DNA of 64,000 nt. Origin: Zhihengliuella sp. ISTPL4. Its GTDB lineage: Bacteria > Actinomycetota > Actinomycetes > Actinomycetales > Microbacteriaceae. Position numbers and translations under genes: made by a program. Location of the stretch: assembly GCF_002848265.1 (NCBI RefSeq), contig NZ_CP025422.1:2572727-2636726 (forward strand), read 5' to 3'. The notes under the pieces were generated by a model, which was given only the letters and a program-made list of their open reading frames with translations, searched no databases and was not told the origin of the DNA. Position 1 is the stretch's first letter. Each line of letters starts with the position of its first letter. Shown in pieces: positions 42,736 to 54,708 of the stretch.

Positions 42736-43182
42736 ATGGCCGACACCGAGAAGAACTTCACCGCCGAGGAACGCGAGGCCATGCAGGCCGCCGCGAAAGA
42801 AGCCCGCACCCGGCGCTCGCGAGCGAAGAAGTCGCCCGAGGAGCTGCGGGCAGCGGGAGAGGCCGACCTGATGGAAGCCGTCGCCAAGCTCACCGATGAG
42901 GACAAGGCCCTCGCGGAGAAGCTGCACGCGCTGGTCTCCGAAGTGGCGCCGGAGCTCGTGCCGCGGACGTACTACGGCATGCCCGCGTGGGGCCGCGACG
43001 GGAAGGTGCTGTGCTTCTTCCAGCCGGCCAGCAAGTTCAAGGTCCGCTACGGCACCTTCGGCTTCGAGCCGATCTCGAACCTCGACGACGGCACCGTCTG
43101 GCCGACCGCCTATGCCGTCACCGACCTCACGGAGAAGGACCTGGAGTTCCTCGCGGATCGCATCCGCCAGGCGATCAGCTGA
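42736..43182 (+). CDS. DUF1801/YdhG-like protein
   Basis: A 148-residue soluble protein. Residues 1-60 are a charged helical segment with FTAEEREAMQAAAKEARTRR. The C-terminal ~80 residues match the DUF1801/iron-chaperone-like fold, with PELVPRTYYGMPAWGRDGKV and VLCFFQPASKFKVRYGTFGF. The start is ATG at 42736, with AGAGGA 5 nt upstream. Family members have been linked to iron handling and to stress, but no specific role can be given. Confidence 0.82.
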   Translation: MADTEKNFTAEEREAMQAAAKEARTRRSRAKKSPEELRAAGEADLMEAVAKLTDEDKALAEKLHALVSEVAPELVPRTYYGMPAWGRDGKVLCFFQPASKFKVRYGTFGFEPISNLDDGTVWPTAYAVTDLTEKDLEFLADRIRQAIS

Positions 43183-43232
43183 TTCCGCGAGAGCCGGGAC
43201 GGGGCGGGGTCTCTCCCACTAGCGTGGTGCCT

Positions 43233-44354
43233 GTGAACACCCCGCCCTTCGCCGCCGCCGTATACGCCCGCCGCCTCGAGCGCGCCCAGGACCTCGCCCG
43301 AGCGGCCGGCTTCGACGCGATCGTCGTCGGACCCAGCCCCGACCTCCAGTACCTCGTCGGCGTCGAGGGCGACACCATCGAGCGACTCACCGCGCTCGTC
43401 ATCCGGCCTCAGGGCGCCGCGGCGCTCGTCGTTCCGCGCATGGAACTCGCGAAGGTTCGCAGCACGGCCGTGGGCGAGCTGCGCCTCACCGTGGCGGACT
43501 GGGTGGACGGCGAGGACCCGTACGCGCTCGTCGCCGCCGCGACGGGCTCCGTCTCCCGGGTCGGCATCTCGGACGCCCTCCCGGCCCTGCACGTCGTGCC
43601 GATCGGGGAGAGGCTCGGGGTGCGGCTGGAGCTCGCGACGCCCGTTCTCCGCGAGGGACGGATGATCAAGGACGCCGACGAGATCGCCGAGCTGCGCCGC
43701 GCCGGCGCGGCGATCGACGCCGTGCACCGCCGTGTGCCCGACTGGCTGCGCGCGGGACGCACGGAGCGGGAGGTCGCGGCGGACATCGCCGAGGCGATCG
43801 TGGCGGAGGGTCACCGGACCGTCGAGTTCGTCATCGTCGGCTCTGGTCCGAACGGCGCCGATCCGCACCACGAGGTCTCCGATCGGGTGATCGAGGAGGG
43901 CGACGTCGTGGTGGTCGACATCGGCGGGGCCGTGCCCAGCGGCTACAACTCGGACAGCACGAGGACCTATGTCGTCGGCACGCCCGTTCAGGAGGCGGCG
44001 GACCGCATCGCGACGCTCGTGCGCGCGCAGCAGGCGGCGGTCGATGCGGTGCGACCAGGAGTCACCGCCGCGGAGGTCGACGCGGCGGCTCGCTCGGTCC
44101 TGGCGGAGGCCGGACTGGGTGAGGCGTTCCTGCACCGTACCGGCCACGGCATCGGTGTCTCGGTGCACGAGGAGCCCTACATCGCGCCCGGCAACGACCT
44201 CGTGCTGCGCGAGGGCATGGCATTCAGCATCGAACCGGGCATCTACTTCGCCGGGGAGTGGGGCGCCCGTATCGAGGACATCGTGGTCGTGACCGCGGAC
44301 GGTGTCGAGCGCCTGAACACGGCACCGCATGAGCTCACGGCGACGGACCGATGA
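43233..44354 (+). CDS. M24-family aminopeptidase (Xaa-Pro dipeptidase-like)
   Basis: A 373-residue creatinase/prolidase-like protein. The N-terminal domain (~residues 1-135) precedes the pita-bread catalytic domain. All five metal ligands are visible: Asp in VVVDIGGAVP, Asp in YNSDSTRTY, His in RTGHGIG, Glu in FSIEPGIY and Glu in ARIEDIVVV. It removes N-terminal residues before proline or cleaves Xaa-Pro dipeptides. The start is GTG at 43233; TAGCGT (43220-43225) ends 7 nt before it, suggesting a leaderless mRNA. GTG at 43224 is an alternative. Confidence 0.92.
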   Translation: MNTPPFAAAVYARRLERAQDLARAAGFDAIVVGPSPDLQYLVGVEGDTIERLTALVIRPQGAAALVVPRMELAKVRSTAVGELRLTVADWVDGEDPYALVAAATGSVSRVGISDALPALHVVPIGERLGVRLELATPVLREGRMIKDADEIAELRRAGAAIDAVHRRVPDWLRAGRTEREVAADIAEAIVAEGHRTVEFVIVGSGPNGADPHHEVSDRVIEEGDVVVVDIGGAVPSGYNSDSTRTYVVGTPVQEAADRIATLVRAQQAAVDAVRPGVTAAEVDAAARSVLAEAGLGEAFLHRTGHGIGVSVHEEPYIAPGNDLVLREGMAFSIEPGIYFAGEWGARIEDIVVVTADGVERLNTAPHELTATDR

Positions 44355-44369
44355 GGTGAGGGGGAAGGA

Positions 44370-44445
44370 TGGTGGAGCCTAGGAGATTCGAACTCCTGAC
44401 ATCCTGCTTGCAAAGCAGGCGCTCTACCAACTGAGCTAAGGCCCC
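44370..44445 (-). tRNA. tRNA-Ala (anticodon TGC)
   Basis: The 76-nt cloverleaf has acceptor GGGGCCT/AGGCTCC, D-arm AGCTCAGTTGGTAGAGC, anticodon loop TTTGCAA with anticodon TGC, and T-arm GTTCGAATC. The 3' CCA is encoded. It follows tRNA-Ile on the minus strand 26 bp away. This free-standing Ile-Ala pair near gyrA matches the mycobacterial arrangement. Confidence 0.97.
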
Positions 44446-44471
44446 GTGAGGGAATTCTTGAATTGAAAGGG

Positions 44472-44545
44472 TGGGGCTACCAGGACTTGAACCTGGGACC
44501 TCTTCATTATCAGTGAAGCGCTCTAACCGCCTGAGCTATAGCCCC
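44472..44545 (-). tRNA. tRNA-Ile (anticodon GAT)
   Basis: The 74-nt cloverleaf has acceptor GGGGCTA/TAGCCCC, anticodon loop CTGATAA with anticodon GAT, and T-arm GTTCAAGTC. CCA is not fully encoded. It is the first gene of the Ile-Ala pair. Confidence 0.97.
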
Positions 44546-44588
44546 GTCAACCTCCAGAACTTTACCGGAGTTTCCGCGAAAAACCGAA

Positions 44589-44625
44589 TCGAGGGCGAGG
44601 ATCCCGTCCGGATCCCCGCCCTCGA
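44589..44625. terminator. hairpin terminator after the DUF4097 gene
   Basis: TCGAGGGCGAGGATCC (44589-44604) pairs with GGATCCCCGCCCTCGA (44610-44625) over 16 bp with one mismatch and a 5-nt loop. It lies just past the DUF4097 stop on the minus strand and before tRNA-Ile. Confidence 0.7.
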
Positions 44626-44630
44626 CCGGC

Positions 44631-45542
44631 TCACCGGCCCGGATCGATGTTCACGCTGCCCGCGGCCAGCGACACGTCGATGGTCCGGCGTGCGCTGGAG
44701 GACTCGTCCACGGTCGCATCGAAGGACCCGGCGTTGACGTCCTGCGTGATCCGGTATTCCACCGCGGGGAGGGTCAGGTTCAGCGACCCGGCGCTCACGT
44801 CGATGGTGGTCGCCGTCGGCGCGTCGCCGGTCAGTTCGACGGACAGGTCGCCCGCAGCGATGCCGAGGTCCGCCTGGTCGACGCCGTCGAGGAGGACGTC
44901 CGCCCGTCCGGCATTCATCTGCACGTCGAAGCTCTCGGCAGCCCCCGAGACGTCGAGGGAACCGGCGTTGACCTGCACCTCCAGGGCGTGGAACTCGCCG
45001 GCCACGTCGAGGGATCCGGCGTCGAGCGTGAAGCTCGCGTCGAGACGGGCGCCTCCCAGCTCCTCGGGGAGGGTGAGGACGACGCGCTCCTCATCGCCGA
45101 ACCAGTTGCCGAACCACCAGCCGAAGGCCGGCCGCGGGCTCCGGACGACCAGCTCGTCGGCTTCGCGCTCGAAGGTCCATGCGGACTCCCGGCCGTTCGT
45201 CACGGAGAGTTCCGCCGCATCGACGTCCGCGAAGACGACTCGCACCATGCTCGCATCGGCGTCGAGGTCGATGGCCTCGAGGCCGTCGACGTCCAGGGTC
45301 TGCACGGAGTCCGGCCGGCTGGACGAGAGGATGTTCCCCGTCGCGGCCACGGCCGCCGTCCCGCCCGCGCCGAGGAGCGCGATGCCTCCGACGACGGCGG
45401 TGACGATCATGACCGCGGTGGCTCCGGGGGACCGTCCGGGTTCCGGACCACTCGGTGTCGGAGCGGAGGGGCTGGTCGTCTGCGGGGGCGGGGGAGTGAT
45501 CGGCGTGTGCCCGCCCTCTGCTCCGCTGTTCTCGGTGGTCAT
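44631..45542 (-). CDS. DUF4097-type beta-helix membrane protein
   Basis: A 303-residue protein with a Pro/Ser/Thr-rich cytoplasmic N terminus, one membrane helix (~residues 42-65) and an outside region of short repeated strands (NAGSLDVSG, NAGRADVLL, SAGSLNLTL, NAGSFDATV, AAGSVNIDP). These alternating units are typical of the DUF4097/DUF2154 right-handed beta-helix found near LiaFSR-type envelope-stress systems. It is co-translated with the response regulator (ATGA), suggesting it is the output or a modulator of that system. Confidence 0.85.
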   Translation of the reverse strand: MTTENSGAEGGHTPITPPPPQTTSPSAPTPSGPEPGRSPGATAVMIVTAVVGGIALLGAGGTAAVAATGNILSSSRPDSVQTLDVDGLEAIDLDADASMVRVVFADVDAAELSVTNGRESAWTFEREADELVVRSPRPAFGWWFGNWFGDEERVVLTLPEELGGARLDASFTLDAGSLDVAGEFHALEVQVNAGSLDVSGAAESFDVQMNAGRADVLLDGVDQADLGIAAGDLSVELTGDAPTATTIDVSAGSLNLTLPAVEYRITQDVNAGSFDATVDESSSARRTIDVSLAAGSVNIDPGR

Positions 45543-46228
45543 CGTGAGGCTCCTGTCTGGCCGTTCGACGGCGTCGTGCCGCCCGAGTTCTCGAGGTGGG
45601 CGAGCGCAGCGAGGACCCGGCGGTTGCCGGATTCGTCCTGCTCGAAGCCCAGCTTCTGGAAGATGGAGGTGATGTGCTTCTCGACGCTCGCCTCCGAGAG
45701 GAAGAGGAGGCCGGCGATCGCCTGGTTCGACTTGCCTTCCGCGACGAGGGCGAGGACGGTGCGCTCCCGCTCCGTGAGCCGCATCATGCGGTCATCCCGG
45801 TTGCGGCGGGTCAGCAGCTGTGCCACGACCTCCGGATCGAGCACCGTGGCGCCGTCGGCGATGCGCTGCACCGAATCGATGAACTCGGCGACATCGGCCA
45901 CCCGGTCCTTCAGCAGGTAACCGAGCGGTCCGCCCTGCGCGGCGATGAGGTCGGAGGCGTAACGCTCCTCCACGTACTGGGACAGCACGAGGATCGCCAG
46001 CGACGGATGCACCGTCCGGAGGTCGAGCGCCGCCCGGATGCCCTCGTCCGTGAACGTCGGCGGGAGCCGCACATCGAGAATGCAGAGATCCGGCGTCATG
46101 GACGTCACGGCTTCGCGGAGTCCGGTGGTGTCGGTGAGCGCGGCGACCACCTCGTGGCCGGCGTCCTCGAGCAGTCGGACGAGGCCCTCGCGGAGGAGGA
46201 CGGAGTCCTCGCAGATCAGGATGCGCAT
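45539..46228 (-). CDS. NarL/LuxR-type response regulator
   Basis: A 229-residue regulator. The receiver has ICEDSV (acidic pair), the phosphoacceptor Asp in LCILDVRLPP (~residue 53) and the Lys in GYLLKDRV (~108). The LuxR HTH (~165-215) includes LTERERTVLALVAEGKSNQA. It overlaps the kinase stop by 13 bp and the DUF4097 start by 4 bp. It is the partner of the sensor kinase upstream. Confidence 0.95.
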   Translation of the reverse strand: MRILICEDSVLLREGLVRLLEDAGHEVVAALTDTTGLREAVTSMTPDLCILDVRLPPTFTDEGIRAALDLRTVHPSLAILVLSQYVEERYASDLIAAQGGPLGYLLKDRVADVAEFIDSVQRIADGATVLDPEVVAQLLTRRNRDDRMMRLTERERTVLALVAEGKSNQAIAGLLFLSEASVEKHITSIFQKLGFEQDESGNRRVLAALAHLENSGGTTPSNGQTGASR

Positions 46229-47547
46229 GGCACGTTCACCTCCAGGCTGGTCGGCCCGCCCTGGGGGCTGTCGAGTCGGAACGTGCCGCCCGCGGCGAGG
46301 ATCCGGTTGGCGATGCCGTCGAGGCCCCCGCCCGGGATGACCTGGGCTCCGCCCATGCCGTTGTCCTCGACCCGCGCCCAGAGCGTGTTGCCCTCGCGGA
46401 CCCGGACGGTGACCCGTGCCTCACTGGCCCGGGAGTGCTTCGCCGCGTTCGTGAGCGATTCCGCGATGGAGAAGTACACCGCCGCCTCCGCGTCCCGGCC
46501 CGGCCGCTGAGTCCCTGAGCCGCCGCCCTGGGTCCCTGAGCCGCCGCCCTGGGTCCCTGAGCTTGTCGAAGGGTCCATCCGCACATCGAGCTGCACGGGG
46601 ATGGGGGAGCGGCTGGCCAGCGCCGACAACGCGGCGTCCAACCCACGGTCGTCGAGCACGGAGACGTGTATCCCGCGGGCGAGCTGCCGCAGCTCGGTGA
46701 TCGCGGCCTTCGTGGAGGTGTGTGCCTCGGAGATGAGCTCCTTCGCCGCGTCCGGGTCGGTGTCGATCTTCTGCTGAGCGAGGCCGAGGGTCATCCCGAC
46801 GGAGACGAGCCGGGGCTGGACGCCGTCGTGCAGATCACGCTCGATCCGCGTGCGCTCGACGTCGGCGGCGCGGACGGCACCCTCACGCTGGGCCGTTGAA
46901 GCCTGCACGCGGGCGGTGAGTTCCACCTCTCGTGCGCGGGCGACGATCGCGAGAGCGAGTGTGCGGCCCAGGAGGGCGAGACCGACGATACCGGCGGCCG
47001 AGACCAGGGCACCGAGGATGCCGATCAGCGGCGCCCACGAGACCGGGATCTGTCCGCCGCCGAACGGTCCGACGATCGTCTCGGCAGGCGTCAGCGGCGC
47101 GAAAGCGATGATGATCGACCAGAGGAGCGCCCAGAACAGCCGGAGCACGACGAAGCCGAGGACCGCCGTGATCGCGAAGTTCGCGACCGCGCGCCACATC
47201 CGTCCGTCGATCGCCTGTCGACCGAGGGCCCGGAGCCAGCCGCCGAAGCCGGGGCGGTCGCGCGGCTGCAGCCGCAGCGGGGTGTTCGGTACCCGATACA
47301 GCCCCGCGACCCGAGCGATCTCGAACCAGCCGACGCCGAACAGGGCGTACACGAGCCCGACGAGGACGACGATCCCGATGCCGAAGACGAAGAGGAGGCC
47401 GAGTCCCGTGCCGAGGAGTCCGCCGAGCATTCCGAAGAGGGCTCCGCCCAGCACGCCGACGCCGGCGAGATGCAGGATCGTGAGCGGGATGCGCAACGGC
47501 GGCTTCACCGCGGAGGCGGTGTCCGGGGTCGCAGTCTGTGTGGTCAT
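46216..47547 (-). CDS. sensor histidine kinase with in-frame repeat insertion
   Basis: A 443-residue kinase. The N-terminal sensor domain has at least four helices (~residues 22-75 and 130-190). The phosphoacceptor region has RDLHDGVQPRLVSVGMTLGL (His ~253), and the C-terminal HATPase domain carries AAKHSRASEARVTVRV and VEDNGMGG. Between the two, residues ~327-350 read as repeats of GSGTQGG followed by a Pro/Gly-rich stretch. This is encoded by tandem 21-bp units at 46511-46573, the last of which carries the dispersed element CCCTGAGCTTGTCGAAGGG. The start is ATG at 47547. Confidence 0.9.
   Translation of the reverse strand: MTTQTATPDTASAVKPPLRIPLTILHLAGVGVLGGALFGMLGGLLGTGLGLLFVFGIGIVVLVGLVYALFGVGWFEIARVAGLYRVPNTPLRLQPRDRPGFGGWLRALGRQAIDGRMWRAVANFAITAVLGFVVLRLFWALLWSIIIAFAPLTPAETIVGPFGGGQIPVSWAPLIGILGALVSAAGIVGLALLGRTLALAIVARAREVELTARVQASTAQREGAVRAADVERTRIERDLHDGVQPRLVSVGMTLGLAQQKIDTDPDAAKELISEAHTSTKAAITELRQLARGIHVSVLDDRGLDAALSALASRSPIPVQLDVRMDPSTSSGTQGGGSGTQGGGSGTQRPGRDAEAAVYFSIAESLTNAAKHSRASEARVTVRVREGNTLWARVEDNGMGGAQVIPGGGLDGIANRILAAGGTFRLDSPQGGPTSLEVNVPCAS
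46511..46573. repeat. 21-bp tandem repeat with dispersed element inside a kinase gene
   Basis: The unit GTCCCTGAGCCGCCGCCCTG plus G occurs at 46511-46531 and 46532-46552. A third, diverged copy at 46553-46573 changes to CTGAGCTTGTCGAAG. The units keep the reading frame and encode a flexible Gly/Ser/Thr/Gln linker between kinase sub-domains. The core CTGAGCTTGTCGAAG is also found between gyrA and gyrB. Confidence 0.85.
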
Positions 47548-47646
47548 GCTTCCACGGTAGGGCCGCCGCGTGGCGCCGCCCACCGAGTCAGCCGGACACT
47601 CCCGTTCGGGTTATCCCTACCCTCACCCGCCGAAACCCCGCCCGAT

Positions 47647-47692
47647 CGCCGAGACCCCGGCCTGCATCGGTGTGCAGGCCGGGGTCTCGGCG
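47647..47692. terminator. very strong hairpin terminator of the gyrase operon
   Basis: A perfect 20-bp stem at 47647-47666 (starting CGCCGAGACCCCGG) and 47673-47692 with loop TCGGTG. It lies 18 bp beyond the DUF3566 stop on the minus strand and before the sensor-kinase promoter region, so it ends the gyrB-gyrA-DUF3566 transcript. Confidence 0.85.
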
Positions 47693-47710
47693 GAAAGACG
47701 GGGTCTCGGT

Positions 47711-48111
47711 TCAGTTCGACATGAAGCCGACGAGCAGCCCGCCGGTGACCTTCACCGCCAGGTTGTAGATGCCGGCGACCACGGCGCCGAGCACCGTGAA
47801 GACGATGAGGTTGAGGATCGCGACCACGGCGGCGAACGCCATGACCTGCGGCAGACCCACGAGCTCCGACAGCGGGATGGCGCCGTCGGTGAAGCTGCGA
47901 ACGAACTCGTCGGCGGTGGACATGATGCCGGTGGCCTGGAGCACGAGGAAGATCAGGAAGAACGACACCATCGTCACGACGGCCAGCGCGACGGCACCGA
48001 GGAACGAGAGCTTCACCGCGGACCAGAAGTCGACGTAGACGAGCCGGAGTCGGACCTGCTTGCCGCCGGTCTTGCGTGTCGACTTCTTCGCCAGCTTGTC
48101 GGCCACTGTGC

Positions 48112-48115
<4 letters not shown>
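47711..48115 (-). CDS. DUF3566 transmembrane protein
   Basis: A 134-residue protein with a basic cytoplasmic N terminus ([20 protein letters not shown]) and two to three membrane helices (~residues 35-62 and 90-125). It belongs to the DUF3566 family that regularly follows gyrA in actinobacteria. Its ATG overlaps the gyrA stop, so it is translated with gyrase. The function is unknown; conserved linkage hints at a role in chromosome or envelope homeostasis. Confidence 0.9.
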
Positions 48116-50667
<2,552 letters not shown>

Positions 50668-50684
50668 GTGTCTTTCCTGGTTGG

Positions 50685-50726
50685 CTGAGCTTGTCGAAGC
50701 ATCCGGGTCCCCTTCGACGAGCGCAG
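50685..50726. repeat. dispersed hairpin repeat between gyrB and gyrA
   Basis: CTGAGCTTGTCGAAG (50685-50699) faces CTTCGACGAGCGCAG (50712-50726), an imperfect inverted pair (13 of 15) around a 12-nt spacer. The left arm is identical to the element inside the sensor kinase at 46556-46570. It resembles short intergenic repeats abundant in Microbacteriaceae genomes. It could form a hairpin in the gyrBA mRNA. Confidence 0.7.
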
Positions 50727-50739
50727 GGACCCGTGGTCA

Positions 50740-52860
<2,121 letters not shown>

Positions 52861-52939
52861 CTAGCCGGGTTTCGAGTCGAAATGCCGCTCAACGGCCGCG
52901 TGTGGCCCTCTGAGCGTTTCGGACCCCTTGCATGGTGCC

Positions 52940-53449
52940 CTACCCGTAGGTATCGCGCGGGCCCCGCCCTGGAACGGCTCTGGGACCCCATTTCCACGAG
53001 GGGACGTCCGGTCCGATGAACCGGAGGTTCTCCACCCCGGCCTCCGGATACCGACGTCCGATCTCCGTGAGGATGGTCGCACGCATGAACTGCAGGTTCT
53101 TCGCCCACGCCGTCGAATCGCACTTCACGGTGAGCAGTCCCCGCTCGAGCGACACCGGCTCCGAGTGCTTCGCGGTGTCGGCTCCGGCGAGGTCGGCCCA
53201 CTGCCGGACGAGGTCCTCCCGCGCGAGCGTCGTCTCCCAGCCCGACTCGCGGGTGAGGGTGTCGAGGACCGCGCCGAGGGTGCCCGGATCGCGTCCGGGA
53301 GTGAACGGCGCGTTGTCGTCGTCGACGGAGATCCGTCGCTTGCGCTTCCAATTCTTGGCGCTCGGTTTGAGCCCGCGCAGCCGCAGGTAGGTGGCGACGG
53401 TTTCCGGAGCCTCCGCCGGAGCCGCGGTGTCGGCGACGACATCAGTCAT
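52940..53449 (-). CDS. dciA: DUF721/DciA-family protein
   Basis: A 169-residue protein. The basic motif GLKPSAKNWKRKRR (~residues 25-38) and the C-terminal DUF721 domain (~70-150, GWETTLAREDLVRQWADLAG and LTVKCDSTAWAKNLQFMRAT) match the actinobacterial DciA family, which operates replicative helicase DnaB loading. It lies between recF and gyrB, as in mycobacteria. The ATG at 53449 is 8 bp inside the end of recF, implying coupling. Confidence 0.9.
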   Translation of the reverse strand: MTDVVADTAAPAEAPETVATYLRLRGLKPSAKNWKRKRRISVDDDNAPFTPGRDPGTLGAVLDTLTRESGWETTLAREDLVRQWADLAGADTAKHSEPVSLERGLLTVKCDSTAWAKNLQFMRATILTEIGRRYPEAGVENLRFIGPDVPSWKWGPRAVPGRGPRDTYG

Positions 53450-54656
53450 CCTGCGCACCCTCCTCTTCCTGCGACCGGCCGCGCTCGTCCGTGATGGTGC
53501 CCGCTGCGATGCGGACGACGTGGGCATGGAGTACGTCGGGGATATCCTCCTCCACCGCCGCGGTCACCACCACCTGCTCATAGCCCGCGGTGAGGCTCGC
53601 GAGGCGTTGACGTCGATCGGCGTCGAGCTCGGCGAAGACGTCGTCGAGGATGAGCACCGGGTCGCCGGCCGGGGATTCGCTGCGCAGCAGCTCGGCCGAC
53701 GCGAGACGGAGCGCGAGCGCGACAGACCAGGACTCGCCGTGCGAGGCGTAGCCCTTCACCGGGAGGTCGCGGACCCGCAGCACCAGGTCGTCCCGGTGCG
53801 GGCCCGTGAGGGTGAGGCCCCGGTCGAGTTCGTTGGACCGCTTCGCGGCGAGGGAGGCGCGGAACATCTCCGAGATCCGGCGGGCATCACCGCGCAGGTC
53901 AGCAGCGGAGGCGGCGCCGTCTGCGGCATCGCGGTCCTCATCGTCTTCCGGGTCGCTGCCCGCGACCGACAGCGCCCAGTCGAGCCGCGGCCGGTGGTCG
54001 GCGCCGGCGATCGCCGCGTAGGCATCCGCGACCGGCTGCTGCAGATCGGTGGCGAGCCGCTGCCGTGCGGTGATGATCTCCGAGCCGAGGGAGACGAGCT
54101 TGTCGTCCCAGACGTCGAGCGTGCTCAGCGCCTCACCGCGGACACCCCGTGCCCGCGCCGACTTCAGCAGGGCGTTGCGCTGCTTGAGCACCCGGTCGTA
54201 GTCACCGAGTACCGCGGCCAGGCGGGGAGTGCGCTGGATGAGGAGCTGGTCGGCGAACCGCCGGCGGGCGGAGGGGTCGCCGCGCACGATCTGCAGGTCT
54301 TCCGGCGCGAACAACACGACATGCGCATAGCGAGGAAGCTCGTTGGTCTTCGAGGGCGAACCGTTGATCCTGGCCTTGTTCGATCCCTGTCGGTTGAGCT
54401 GCACCTCGACGAGCACCCGCCGCTCACCGTGCGAGAGCCGTGCTCGGATGACGGCGAAGTCCTGGCCGTCCCGCACCATCGGGGCATCGGACGACACGCG
54501 ATGCGACCCGAGAGTCGCGAGGAACACGACCGCCTCGGCGAGATTGGTCTTGCCCTGGCCGTTCCGCCCGACGAGGACGTTCGGTCCGCGGTGCAGCGTG
54601 AGCTCCGCGGTCGCATAATTGCGGAAATCGACCAGGCTGAGGTGCTCCACAATCAC
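53442..54656 (-). CDS. recF: DNA replication and repair protein RecF
   Basis: A 404-residue SMC-like ATPase. Walker A is GRNGQGKTNLAEAV (~residues 32-45), the signature region lies in SVALALRLASAELL (~315-330) and Walker B is PVLILDDVFAELD (~340). It loads RecA at gaps in DNA. The start is GTG at 54656 (MIVEHLSLVDFRNY). Operon position after dnaN is universal. An acidic stretch (SDPEDDEDRDAADG, ~residues 235-250) is a lineage-specific insertion. Confidence 0.97.
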   Translation of the reverse strand: MIVEHLSLVDFRNYATAELTLHRGPNVLVGRNGQGKTNLAEAVVFLATLGSHRVSSDAPMVRDGQDFAVIRARLSHGERRVLVEVQLNRQGSNKARINGSPSKTNELPRYAHVVLFAPEDLQIVRGDPSARRRFADQLLIQRTPRLAAVLGDYDRVLKQRNALLKSARARGVRGEALSTLDVWDDKLVSLGSEIITARQRLATDLQQPVADAYAAIAGADHRPRLDWALSVAGSDPEDDEDRDAADGAASAADLRGDARRISEMFRASLAAKRSNELDRGLTLTGPHRDDLVLRVRDLPVKGYASHGESWSVALALRLASAELLRSESPAGDPVLILDDVFAELDADRRQRLASLTAGYEQVVVTAAVEEDIPDVLHAHVVRIAAGTITDERGRSQEEEGAQDD

Positions 54657-54708
54657 GGAGCCAGCCTACCTTCCGGGTCGGACACTCCCTCGGGACCCGA
54701 GGCGGTAC

